Notes: a model not told the origin generated them from the letters alone. A DNA stretch of 64,000 bases from Chamaelirium japonicum (GCA_947650365.1 OX393555.1:12648340-12712339), one strand, 5' to 3'; shown: positions 1-10,899, numbered from the stretch's first letter. Translations and numbers: made by a program.

Positions 1-705
1 AGCGTGTTTCGGATATGAAATAGGTTTGGATTCGATCGGATCGTCATCGGATCCGCATCCGATAATTTGAAGTTGGAATTATTCCGTATTTCGGACTTGC
101 GAGCGGGTTCTAATTGGATATTTGACCAATTTACGCTCCGATTCACCGATTTAGAGTCTAAGTGTTGGAAAATCATAACTTAGCGTGTTTCGGATATGAA
201 ATAGGTTTGGATTCGATCAGATCATCATCGGATCGGCATCCGATAATTCGAAGTTGGAATTATTCCGTATTTCGGACTTGCGAGCGGGTTCTAATTGGAT
301 ATTTGACCAATTTACGCTCCGATTCACCGATTTAGAGTCTAAGTGTTGGAAAATCATAACTTAGCGTGTTTCGGATATGAAATAGGTTTGGATTCGATCC
401 GATCGTCATCGGATCCGCATCCGATAATTCGAACTTGGAATTATTCCATATTTCGGACTTGCGAGCGGGTTCTAATTGGATATTTGACCAATTTACGCTC
501 CGATTCACCGATTTAGAGTCTAAGTGTTGGATAATCATAACTTAGCGTGTTTCGGATATGAAATAGGTTTGGATTCGATCAGATCGTCATCGGATCGGCA
601 TCCGATAATTCGAACTTGGAATTATATTCCGTATTTCGGACTTGCGAGCGGGTTCTAATTGGATATTTGATCAATTTACGATCCGATTAACCGATTTAGA
701 GTCTA
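1..705 (-). repeat. 181-bp satellite, left array (about 3.9 units, inverted)
   Basis: Four successive near-identical units of about 181 bp, each containing AGCGTGTTTCGGATATGAAA and ATTTAGAGTCTAAGTGTTGG. They are the reverse complement of the large array at 2662-8855. The array continues past base 1. The last unit decays near 705 into short TTTCATAT-type repeats. Confidence 0.95.
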
Positions 706-856
706 ACTGTTTCATATTGTTTCATATTGCGAGCGGGTTCATATTGTTTCATATTGTTTCATATGTAAATCATACTGTTTCATATGTAAATCAAACTGTT
801 TCATATTGTTTCATATGTAAATCTTACTGTTTCATATGTAAATTAAATTGTTTCAG
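706..856 (+). repeat. short TTTCATAT/GTAAATC repeats before the CACTA gene
   Basis: Irregular tandem copies of CTGTTTCATATGTAAATC fill this stretch. It ends in TTGTTTCAG directly before the ATG at 857, so the last bases resemble a splice acceptor. The 5' part of the gene, including a non-coding exon, may therefore lie further left. Confidence 0.75.
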
Positions 857-2586
857 ATGGCATCACGGTCATATGTTCGTAGAGGCAGAGGCAGGGGTGG
901 GGTAGCTCGGAGCGCTCCGGCTGCCACCCCAGGGTCCGAGGCTGAGCCGTCCGGATCTGGTAGTGCTGTTCCTCTCTCCACACCAGCTCCTGCTGTGGTC
1001 GCAGCCTCCGAAGCTTCGAGCAGTGCTCAGCACTCGGCTACAGCGTCTACGCCCACAGGTAATGTTTAGATCTAAAGTTTTATACATGTTGTAAATACTT
1101 CTTCAGTACTGATGTATATTTTATTTGCAGGGTCAACCAGGCACGTAGGCGACCGGGGCGTGACGACGGCCCGGCGCTTGTCGGCCTTACGCGAGCCGCT
1201 GTCCCTACAGTGGAGCGGCAGGACCTTTGTGGGCGAGCACGCTTCTGACACCGCCACGTGGATCGGCATGATAGTACGGGAGGAGAGGAATGCCCCGATT
1301 GTGGGGTTAAGGGGGTGGAAGAATATTGATGCATCCTATAAGGAGAGGATGTATCAGCAGTTTTTGGTACGTTAGTTTTATTAAAGCATTTTAGAATAAT
1401 ATCGTACTTCTTTATAATTTGATTTGATAAAATGACTTGTTTCTAAATTGATTTTACAGGAGAAATTTAAATGGGAGAACATGGAAACCGACACCCATCG
1501 GGAGGACTTGTGGAAGACGATAGGTGAGCGGTACAGGGATTACCGTCACGAGCTCTACCAGCTCTACGGTTACTTGGTCGGCCAGCCGGCTGAGGAGGTA
1601 CAGGCTGCGGCCGGGACGAGAGACGCGCCACCGCTACACATTCTACAGTTTTTGGTCGCTCACTGGGCCACCCCTAGCTTTCAGGTATAATTATAATTTT
1701 GTTGATTCGTACTTGTTTTAATGTTATACTAAAAATTTGTATTGATGTTTCAAAATTTAATCGATTGCACAGAATAAATCTGCTATAGGCAAGCAGAATA
1801 GAAGTGCCTCGACGACACCTGCTCCAGTGAAGGGGAGGACCTCCATGCCCCAGCTTGCCCAGCAGCTGGTAAATGATACAAACATTGTTATTATTTAAAG
1901 CTCTATACATGTTATATTAACTCATCTATTTATTTTATATGTCCAACAGACACAGTCCTTGGGCCACGAGCCTAATAGGATTGACCTTTTTGAGGCCTCT
2001 AGGAGGCGGCGTATCGATGGGGCATTTCTGGACGACAGGGTTGCCTCGCAAGTGGTAAGTAATTAAATTACTGTTAATATATTCTTATACATATGCCATA
2101 AAATATCATTGAATATCATTGGTTGTTTTTATATAGGAGAGGATGCGACTTCTGGTGACCCCGTCGGGCGAGGCCGGCTCCTCCTCCAGCTCAGTATCTG
2201 TCGACTCAGCGATGGATACTGTGCTGAGACCTGCCACGCACGGCCGTGTCCTCTGTACGGGCCTTGGAGTCACGCCCTCCTCCTACTTTAGACGAGAGGG
2301 TATGCGCTCGAGGGCACGGGACACCCAGACCGGTGCTATCACTCAGCTGCAGTCTGCGCTAGACGCGGAGCGAGAGCAGAGGCAGGCCCTCGAGCAGAGG
2401 ATTGAGGCGGAGCGAGAGCAGAGGCAGGCCCTCGAGCAGAGGATTGAGGCGGAGCGAGAGCAGAGGCAGGCCCTCGAGCAGAGGGTTGAGGCGGAGAAGA
2501 AGGCCCTCGATGAGGAAAGAAAAGCTCGCAGGGAACTAGAGCGTCGGCATAATGACTTCATAAGCCGGTCTAGCGGTGGCTCATGA
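857..2586 (+). CDS. CACTA element second gene: TNPA-like / plant transposase (Ptta/En/Spm, Transposase_24 type), six exons
   Basis: Six exons join in phase by GT-AG introns: 857-1058, 1131-1366, 1460-1684, 1773-1868, 1950-2054 and 2137-2586, giving 437 codons and no internal stop. The N-terminus (about residues 1-67) is low-complexity Arg/Gly then Ala/Ser/Pro. Residues 68-290 resemble the plant Ptta/En/Spm transposase-associated domain: a Trp/basic stretch, KFKWENM, ERYRDYRHELY, then EPNRIDLFEASRRRR with DGAFLD. Residues 356-430 form a charged coiled coil built from three near-identical 14-residue (42-bp) repeats with core EREQRQALEQR. Proteins of this kind accompany the catalytic TNP2 transposase and are thought to bind DNA or form multimers. 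The start at 857 was chosen because it follows an acceptor-like CAG exactly; a start at 848 in the same frame would require unspliced upstream sequence. The gene appears intact, so the element may be recent. Catalytic function is not claimed. Confidence 0.82.
2364..2490 (+). repeat. 42-bp coding minisatellite (three units)
   Basis: Three almost identical 42-bp units, starting around GCGGAGCGAGAGCAGAGGCA, encode two heptads each and so extend the coiled coil of the TNPA-like protein without shifting frame or register. Confidence 0.85.
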
Positions 2587-2590
2587 TCAG

Positions 2591-5500
2591 GTACTTACTA
2601 ATCTTTATAATATTAGTAAAAAATATGAATCTTACTAATTTGAGTTTAGATCATATTATCACACTTATGATTTTCCAACACTTAGATTCTAAATCGGTGA
2701 ATCGAAGCGTAAATTCTTCAAATATCCAATTAGAACCCGCTCGCAAGTCCGAAATACGGAATAATTCCAAGTTCGAATTATCGGATGCCGATCCGATGAC
2801 GATCGGATCGAATCCAAACCTATTTCATATCCGAAACACGCTAAGTTATGATTTTCCAACACTTAGACTCTAAATCGGTGAATCAGAGCGTAAATTGGTC
2901 AAATATCCAATTAGAACCCGCTCGCAAGTCCGAAATACGGAATAATTCCAAGTTCGAATTATCGGATGCCGATCCGATGACGATCCGATCGAATCCAAAC
3001 CTATTTCATATCCGAAACACGCTAAGTTATGATTTTCCAACACTTAGACTCTAAATCGGTGAATCGGAGCGTAAATTGGTCAAATATCCAATTAGAACCC
3101 GCTCGCAAGTCCGAAATACGAAATAATTCCAACTTCGAATTATCGGATGCCGATCCGATGACGATCGGATCGAATCCAAACCTATTTCATATCCGAAACA
3201 CGCTAAGTTATGATTTTTGCAACACTTAGACTCTAAATCGGTGAATCGGAGCGTAAATTGGTCAAATATCCAATTAGAATTTGCTCGCAAGTCCAAAATA
3301 CGGAATAATTCCAAGTTTGAATTATCGGATGCCGATCCGATGACGATCGGATCGAATCCAAACCTAGCTATTTCATATCCGAAACACGCTAACTTATGAT
3401 TTTCCAACACTTAGACTCTAAATCGGTGAATCGGAGCGTAAATTGGTCAAATATCCAATTAGAACCCGCTCGCAAGTCCAAAATACGGAATAATTCTAAG
3501 TTCGAATTATCGGATGCCGATCCGATGACGATCGGATCGAATCCAAACCTATTTCATATCCGAAACACGCTAAGTTATGATTTTCCAACACTTAGACTCT
3601 AAATCGGTGAATCGGAGCGTAAATTGGTCAAATATCCAATTAGAACCCGCTCGCAAGTCCAAAATACGGAATAATTCCAAGTTCGAATTATCGGATGCCG
3701 ATCCGATGACGATCGGATCGAATCCAAACCTATTTCATATCCGAAACACGCTAAGTTATGATTTTCCAACACTTAGACTCTAAATCGGTGAATCGGAGCG
3801 TAAATTGGTCAAATATCCAATTAGAGCCCGCTCGCAAGTCCGAAATACGGAATAATTCCAAGTTCGAATTATCGGATGCCGATCCGATGACGATCCAATC
3901 GAATCCAAACCTATTTCATATCCGAAACACGCTAAGTTATGATTTTCCAACACTTAGACTCTAAATCGGTGAATCGGAGCGTAAATTGGTCAAATATCCA
4001 ATTAGAACCCGCTCGCAAGTCCGAAATACAGAATAATTTCAAGTTCGAATTATCGGATGCCGCTCCGATGACGATCGGATCGAATCCAAACCTATTTCAT
4101 ATCTGAAACATGCTAAGTTATGATTTTCCAATACTTAGACTCTAAATCGGTGAATCGGAGCGTAAATTGGTCAAATATCCAATTAGAACGACCCGCTCGC
4201 AAGTCCGAAATACGGAATAATTCCAAGTTCGAATTATCGGATGCCGATCCGATGACGATCGGATCGAATCCAAACCTATTTCATATCCGAAACACGCTAA
4301 GTTATGATTTTCCAACACTTAGACTCTAAATCGGTGAATCGAAGCGTAAATTCTTCAAATATCCAATTAGAACCCGCTCGCAAGTCCGAAATATGGAATA
4401 ATTCCAACTTCGAATTATCGGATGCGGATCCGATGACGATCGGATCGAATCCAAATCTATTTCATATCCGAAACACGCTAAGTTATGATTTTCCAACACT
4501 TAGACTTTAAATCGGTGAATCGGAGCGTAAATTGGTCAAATATCCAATTAGAACCCGCTCGCAAGTCCGAAATACGGAATAATTCCAAGTTCGAATTATC
4601 GGATGCCGATCCGATGACGATCCGATCGAATCCAAACCTATTTCATATCCGAAACACGCTAAGTTATGATTTTCCAACACTTAGGCTCTAAATCGGTGAA
4701 TCGGAGCGTAAATTGGTCAAATATCCAATTAGAACCCGCTCGCAAGTCCGAAATACGGAATAATTCCAACTTCGAATTATCGGATGCGGATCCGATGACG
4801 ATCGGATCGAATCCAAACCTATTTCATATCCGAAACACGCTAAGTTATGATTTTCCAACACTTAGACTCTAAATCGGTGAATCGGAGCGTAAATTGGTCA
4901 AATATCCAATTAGAACTCGCTCGCAAGTCCGAAATACGGAATAATTCCAAGTTCGAATTATCGGATGCCGATCCGATGACGATCGGATCGAATCCCAACC
5001 TATTTCATATCCGAAACACGCTAAGTTATGATTTTCCAACACTTAGACTCTAAATCGGTGAATCGGAGCGTAAATTGGTCAAATATCCAATTAGAACCCG
5101 CTCGCAAGTCCGAAATACGGAATAATTCCAAGTTCGAATTATCGGATGCCGATCCGATGACGATCGGATCGAATCCAAACCTATTTCATATCCGAAACAC
5201 GCTAAGTTATGATTTTCCAACACTTAGACTCTAAATCGGTGAATCGGAGCGTAAATTGGTCAAATATCCAATTAGAACCCGCTCGCAAGTCCAAAATACG
5301 GAATAATTCCAAGTTCGAATTATCGGATGCCGATCCGATGACGATCGGATCGAATCCAAACCTAGCTATTTCATATCCGAAACACGCTAACTTATGATTT
5401 TCCAACACTTGACTCTAAATCGGTGAATCGAATCGTAAATAGGTCAAATATCCAATTAGAACCCGCTCGCAAGTCCGAAATACGGAATAATTCCAACTTC

Positions 5501-8500
5501 AAATTATCGGATGCCGATCCGATGACGATCGGATCGAATCCAAACCTATTTCATATCCGAAACACGCTAAGTTATGATTTTCCAACACTTAGACTCTAAA
5601 TCGGTGAATCGGAGCGTAAATTGGTCAAATATCCAATTAGAATTTGCTCGCAAGTCCAAAATACGGAATAATTCCAAGTTCGAATTATCGGATGCCGATC
5701 CGATGACGATCGGATCGAATCCAAACCTAGCTATTTCATATCCGAAACACGCTAACTTATGATTTTCCAATACTTAGACTCTAAATCGGTGAATCGAATC
5801 GTAAATTGATCAAATATCCAATTAGAACCCGCTCGCAAGTCCGAAATACGGAATAATTCCAACTTCGAATTATCGGATGCCGATCCGATGACGATCGGAT
5901 CGAATCCAAACCTATTTCATATCCGAAACACGCTAAGTTATGATTTTCCAACACTTAGACTCTAAATCGGTGAATCGGAGCGTAAATTGGTCAAATATCC
6001 AATTAGAATTTGCTCGCAAGTCCAAAATACGGAATAATTCCAAGTTTGAATTATCGGATGCCGATCCGATGACGATCGGATCGAATCCAAACCTAGCTAT
6101 TTCATATCCGAAACAAGCTAACTTATGATTTTCCAACACTTAGACTCTAAATCGGTGAATCGAATCGTAAATTGGTCAAATATCCAATTAGAACCCGCTC
6201 GCAAGTCCGAAATACGGAATAATTCCAACTTCGAATTATCGGATGCGGATCCGATGACGATCGGATTGAATCCAAACCTATTTCATATCCGAAACACGCT
6301 AAGTTATGATTTTCCAACACTTAGACTCTAAATCGGTGAATCGGAGCGTAAATTGGTCAAATATCCAATTAGAATTTGCTCGCAAGTCCAAAATACGGAA
6401 TAATTCCAAGTTCTAATTATCGGATGCCGATCCGATGACGATCCGATCGAATCCAAACCTAGCTATTTCATATCCGAAACACGCTAACTTATGATTTTCC
6501 AACACTTAGACTCTAAATCGGTGAATCGAATCGTAAATTGGTCAAATATCCAATTAGAACCCGCTTGCAAGTCCGAAATACGGAATAATTCCAACTTCGA
6601 ATTATCGGATGCCGATCCGATGACGATCGGATCAAATCCAAACTTATTTCATATCCGAAACACGCTAAGTTATGATTTTCCAACACTTAGACACTAAATC
6701 GGTGAATCGGAGCGTAAATTGGTCAAATATCCAATTAGAACCCGCTCGCAAGTCCGAAATACGGAATAATTCCAACTTCGAATTATCGGATGCGGTTCCG
6801 ATGACGATCGGATCGAATCCAAACCTATTTCATATCCGAAACACGCTAAGTTATGATTTTCCAACACTTAGACTCTAAATCGGTGAATCGGAGCGTAAAT
6901 TGGTCAAATATCCAATTAGAACCCGCTCGCAAGTCCGAAATACGAAATAATTCCAAGTTCGAATTATCGGATGCCGATCCGATGACGATCGGATCGAATC
7001 CAAACCTATTTCATATCCGAAACACGCTAAGTTATGATTTTCCAACACTTAGACTCTAAATCGGTGAATCGGAGCGTAAATTGGTCAAATATCCAATTAG
7101 AACCCGCTCGCAAGTCCGAAATACGAAATAATTCCAACTTCGAATTATCGGATGCCGATCCGATGACGATCGGATCGAATCCAAACCTATTTCATATCCG
7201 AAACACGCTAACTTATGATTTTCCAACACTTAGACTCTAAATCGGTGAATCAGAGCGTAAATTGGTCAAATATCCAATTAGAACCCGCTCGCAAGTCCGA
7301 AATACGGAATAATTACAACTTCGAATTATCGGATACCGATCCGATGACGATCGGATCGAATCCAAACCTATTTCATATCCGAAACACGCTAACTTATGAT
7401 TTTCCAACACTTAGACTCTAAATCGGTGAATCGGAGCGTAAATTGGTCAAATATCGAATTAGAACCCGCTCGCAAGTCCGAAATACGGAATAATTCCAAC
7501 TTCGAATTATCGGATGCCGATCCGATGACGATCGGATCGAATCCAAACCTATTTCATATCCGAAACACGCTAACTTATGATTTTCCAACACTTAGACTCT
7601 AAATCGGTGAATCGGAGCGTAAATTGGTCAAATATCCAATTAGAACCCGCTCGCAAGTCCGAAATACGGAATAATTCCAACTTCAAATTATCGGATGCCG
7701 ATCCGATGACGATCGGATCGAATCAAAACCTATTTCATATCCGAAACACACTAACTTATGATTTTCCAACACTTAGACTCTAAATCGGTGAATCGGAGCG
7801 TAAATTGGTCAAATATCCAATTAGAACCCGCTCGCAAGTCCGAAATACGGAATAATTCCAACTTCGAATTATCGGATGCCGATCCGATGATGATCGGATC
7901 GAATCCAAACCTATTTCATATCCGAAACACGCTAACTTATGATTTTCCAACACTTAGACTCTAAATCGGTGAATCGGAGCGTAAATTGGTCAAATATCCA
8001 ATTAGAACCCGCTCGCAAGTCCGAAATACGGAATAATTCCAAGTTCGAATTATCGGATGCCGATCCGATGACGATCGGATCGAATCCAAACCTATTTCAT
8101 ATCCGAAACACGCTAAGTTATGATTTTCCAACACTTAGACTCTAAATCGGTGAATCGAAGCGTAAATTGGTCAAATATCCAATTAGAACCCGCTCGCAAG
8201 TCCGAAATACGAAATAATTCAACTTCGAATTATCGGATGCCGATCCGATGACGATCGGATCGAATCCAAACCTATTTCATATCCGAAACATGCTAAGTTA
8301 TGATTTTCCAACACTTAGAGTCTAAATCGGTGAATCGGAGCGTAAATTGGTCAAATATCCAATTAGAACTTGCTCGCAAGTCCAAAATATGAAATAATTC
8401 CAAGTTCGAATTATCGGATGCCGATCCGATGACGATCCGATCGAATCCAAACCTAGCTATTTCATATCCGAAACACGCTAACTTATGATTTTCCAACACT

Positions 8501-8905
8501 TAGACTCTAAATCGGTGAATCGAATCGTAAATTGGTCAAATATCCAATTAGAACCCGCTCGCAAGTCCGAAATACAGAATAATTCCAAGTTCGAATTATC
8601 GGATGCCGATCCGATGATGATCGGATCAAATCCAAACTTATTTCATATCTGAAACACGCTAAGTTATGATTTTCCAACACTTAGACACTAAATCGGTGAA
8701 TCGGAGCGTAAATTGGTCAAATATCCAATTAGAACCCGCTCGCAAGTCCGAAATACGGAATAATTCCAACTTCGAATTATCGGATGCCGATCCGATCGAA
8801 TCCAAACCTATTTCAAAACCGAAACACGCTAACTTATCATTTTTTAACGCTTAGACTCAGTTATAGATATAAACCATTTTTTTAACAAATACATGTTAAT
8901 TGCAG
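2591..8905 (+). other. putative giant 3'-UTR intron of the CACTA gene, filled by the satellite array
   Basis: The stop codon TGA (2584-2586) is followed by TCAG and then GTACTTACT, a good donor at 2591. The array ends near 8855 and is followed by a pyrimidine-poor but usable acceptor TTAATTGCAG ending at 8905. If used, the whole right satellite array is removed as one intron of about 6.3 kb. This is inferred from splice-site sequence only. Confidence 0.5.
2662..8855 (+). repeat. 181-bp satellite, right array (about 34 units)
   Basis: Head-to-tail units of 181 bp, with a 185-bp variant that carries an extra AGCT (AACCTAGCTATTTCAT). Each unit includes a dyad, CGATCCGAT-GACG-ATCGGATCG. Between 5209 and 6671 the 185-bp type and a type with GAATCGAATCGTAAAT alternate strictly, giving a dimer period of 365-366 bp four times. 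The last unit is truncated at about 8855. The repeated frames in these units do not look like genes. Confidence 0.96.
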
Positions 8906-9060
8906 GAGCAGGGCGGCGTCAGGGGATCGATGAGAGCTCCAGCGTTGGTGGTGGGCGGGCGTGGTTGAGATAGGGCGACGTCAGGGGATCGATGAGAGCA
9001 CCAGCGTTGGTGGCGGGCGGGGGTGGTTGAGATAGGGCATGTATCATCTCTCAGTTCTGC
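8906..9060 (+). other. possible 3' UTR exon of the CACTA gene with a 62-bp tandem duplication
   Basis: After the putative acceptor at 8905 the composition becomes GC-rich. A block containing GTCAGGGGATCGATGAGAGC is present twice at 62-bp spacing (8919 and 8981). No long reading frame is convincing here. It could be transcribed non-coding sequence. Confidence 0.4.
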
Positions 9061-9299
9061 ATTGTGTAAATATTATTTTGTAATATGTGGTTATTTTTTG
9101 TTCTTGTCTATAATTGTCGGCCGGGTACTGTGGTAATATTTGATAATTTGCTGTAATTTTTTATCAATTTAGGTAATATTTTAAAATTTGCGGTAATATT
9201 TTATAAATTGTGGTAATATTTGATAAATTGTGGTAATATATTGTGGTATTGTTGTAAATCACAGGAATTAAATAACATTATTTAGGTAAATTTATTAAA
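9061..9299. other. AT-rich spacer
   Basis: Contains about seven short imperfect copies of TGTGGTAATATTTGATAAAT and no gene. It lies between the putative 3' exon and the subterminal motif array and may hold the polyadenylation region. Confidence 0.5.
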
Positions 9300-9838
9300 A
9301 AAAAAACATACTTATTACCGACGGAAATTAATTATACCGTCGGTAATAATGTTTTTATTTTTTTTAAATTATAAATAATTTGCCGACGGCATATAATATC
9401 CGTCGGTAATATATATATTATTACCGACGGGCAATATATATATGCGTCGGTAATATATATAGTATTACCGACGGATATATAATATCTGTCGGTAATATAT
9501 ATATTATCGCCGACGGGCAATATATATATGCGTCGGTAATATAGATAGTATTACCGACAGCACAATCCTATCCGTCGGTAAAATGCTTATATATTACCGA
9601 CGTATTATTTAGTTTCGTCAGTACAAATATATTATATTAATTTTTAATTGATTAAATATTACCGACGGCTTTAATATTGCCGTCGGTATTAATTATTATT
9701 ACCGACGGTAATATTTGGTCCGTCGTGTTGTTTTCCCCGACGCCTTTTTTTCCGACAGCCAGCGACGGAAATATCTTCCGTCGCTATAGAACATTACCGA
9801 CGGAATGTTAATATTACCGACGGATATTGTCCGTCGGT
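9300..9838. repeat. CACTA subterminal repeat field (CCGTCGGTA / TACCGACGG)
   Basis: About 22 copies of CCGTCGGTA or its complement, mostly arranged as alternating inverted pairs 15-25 bp apart. In En/Spm-type elements arrays like this near the ends bind the TNPA-type protein and are required for transposition. Several copies show one-base decay. Confidence 0.88.
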
Positions 9839-9860
9839 AATAACTGTTTTTTTTGTAGTG
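9831..9860 (-). repeat. CACTA right terminal inverted repeat
   Basis: Minus strand begins CACTACAAAAAAAACAGTTA and leads straight into TACCGACGG motifs. The flank TTT (9861-9863) equals the TTT at the same place in the uninterrupted Cassandra LTR (10273-10275), which fixes the terminus. Confidence 0.93.
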
Positions 9861-10155
9861 TTTGCCCATGCCCGCACGAGAACTTCCCAGGGGGGTCACC
9901 CATCCTGGTATTGCTCTCGCCTGAGCACACTTAACCACAGAGTTCTTACGAAATCCGTAGCGGCGCACGATTTTAAAATGCGTCTTCTATGTTTAGGAGG
10001 GGAAATTATATAAGTAGTTCAGGATCTCCTTCTCTCCAGGCGATGTGGGGCTAACTCATGGCCTTGTACACCTCACCTCACCTCATCTATCTTGGCATCC
10101 CCGCCTCAGGAGTCTTGGCTCTTGGCTATTGGCCTATTGGATCTTGGCCATCACA
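9861..10155 (-). repeat. Cassandra 3' LTR (interrupted by the CACTA)
   Basis: Matches 10273-10567 closely. On the minus strand it begins TGTGATGGCCAAG. The missing 37 bp should lie beyond the left end of the CACTA. Confidence 0.92.
9873..9968 (-). other. 5S rRNA-derived domain in the Cassandra 3' LTR
   Basis: The minus strand carries 5S-like internal promoter blocks: a box A-like region (GGTTAAG then GCTCAGGCGAGAGC with one change here) and a box C-like GGATGGGTGACC followed by CTGGGAAGTTC. It is a retrotransposon component, not a ribosomal gene of the 5S array. Confidence 0.88.
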
Positions 10156-10219
10156 ATCCACCCCCCTTAGGGCTACACGTCCTCGTGTAGTGTTAGACCC
10201 CCCCATCATGAGGAGAACC

Positions 10220-10232
10220 GGCTCTGATACCA
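10220..10232 (-). other. Cassandra primer-binding site
   Basis: TGGTATCAGAGCC on the minus strand, complementary to the 3' end of initiator Met-tRNA, three bases from the 5' LTR. Confidence 0.9.
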
Positions 10233-10235
10233 TTT

Positions 10236-10567
10236 TGTAACATCCGCCCCAAACACACAAGATACTGTCCGCTTTGCCCGTGCCCGCACGAGAACTTCCC
10301 AGGGGGGTCACCCATCCTGGTATTGCTCTCGCCTGAGCACGCTTAACCACAGAGTTCTTACGAAATCCGTAGCGGCGCACGGTTTTAAAACGCGTCTTTT
10401 ATGTTTGGGAGGGGAAATTATATAAGTAGCTCAGGATCTCCTTCTCTCTAGGCGATGTGGGGCTAACTCATGGCCTTGTACACCTCACCTCACCTCATCT
10501 ACCTTGGCATCCCCGCCTCAGGAGTCTTGGCTCTTGGCTATTGGCCTATTGGATCTTGGTCGTCACA
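10236..10567 (-). repeat. Cassandra 5' LTR (complete)
   Basis: 332 bp; on the minus strand it starts TGTGACGACC and ends GGATGTTACA. It is followed after three bases by the Met-tRNA primer-binding site. Confidence 0.92.
10285..10380 (-). other. 5S rRNA-derived domain in the Cassandra 5' LTR
   Basis: Second copy of the 5S-like domain, with box A-like GGTTAAGCGTGCTCAGG and box C-like GGATGGGTGACC. In this family the domain retains RNA polymerase III promoter elements; whether this copy is transcribed cannot be seen. Confidence 0.88.
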
Positions 10568-10706
10568 GCTATAAGTTGTAATTGTCTATCATTATCAATG
10601 TTATATAGTTGTCATTATTTATCATGGTCACTTTCAGTAATGATGTGTCAATAGGGAATGATCTCATGATCATGCTTCAATCTTATCATGGTGAGATTTG
10701 TCAACA
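10568..10706 (-). repeat. Copia A 3' LTR, part not yet interrupted
   Basis: About 139 bp matching 43264-43404 of the 5' LTR, ending at the minus-strand start TGTTGACA. A purine-rich tract (TTGTGGGGGAG on the minus strand) follows at 10707-10720. The rest of this LTR must lie left of the Cassandra/CACTA complex, outside the window. Confidence 0.85.
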
Positions 10707-10899
10707 CTCCCCCACAAGCAAAGCGGCACCTCAAAGACGCAAACATTGAATTGTAGAAGTTGAAACTGAGGTAAAGAAAGTCCCATAGTGAAGATATCAG
10801 TCACTTGATCGACAAAGGAGACAAATTGAACAAGTATATCACCACGTAAAACTTTTTCACGAATATAGTGGTAGTCAAGCTCCACATGTTTAGTGCATG

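Larger units (their letters stand above)
1..9860 (+). mobile_element. CACTA (En/Spm) DNA transposon, right part; left end outside window
   Basis: The right terminus reads, on the minus strand, CACTACAAAAAAAACAG starting at base 9860, the classic CACTA end. Inside it lies a dense field of inverted CCGTCGGTA motifs (9300-9838), typical of subterminal transposase-binding regions. The element carries a spliced TNPA-like gene (857-2586) and large satellite arrays on both sides of it. Next to the terminus is TTT (9861-9863), the expected 3-bp target duplication, immediately followed by Cassandra LTR sequence. The left end and any TNP2-type transposase (TNPD) gene would lie upstream of base 1 and are not visible, so autonomy cannot be judged. 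The element is at least 9.86 kb long. Confidence 0.93.
9861..10567 (-). mobile_element. Cassandra TRIM (terminal-repeat retrotransposon in miniature)
   Basis: Two LTRs of about 332 bp (left one missing its outer 37 bp in the window because the CACTA lies there) enclose only about 80 bp. The internal part has a primer-binding site for initiator Met-tRNA (TGGTATCAGAGCC on the minus strand, 10220-10232) and a polypurine tract next to 10155. Both LTRs carry 5S rRNA-derived sequence, the hallmark of Cassandra. There is no coding capacity, as usual for the family. It is inserted into the 3' LTR of Copia A: sequence right of 10567 matches Copia A LTR from about 43264 on. Confidence 0.93.

Noticed and set aside
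2848-8854. Dozens of overlapping 68-residue frames starting MIFQHLDSKSVN in the satellite array
   Set aside because: They are longer than one 181-bp unit, overlap one another and shift frame with every unit; a by-product of the tandem repeat rather than a peptide family.
2662-8855. CRISPR-like array
   Set aside because: Units are contiguous 181-bp repeats with no short repeat plus unique spacer pattern, no cas genes, and the DNA is from a plant nucleus.
10285-10380. Functional 5S rRNA gene
   Set aside because: Only the core is 5S-like, the rest is LTR, two copies lie in LTRs of a Cassandra element, and many positions differ from 5S rRNA.
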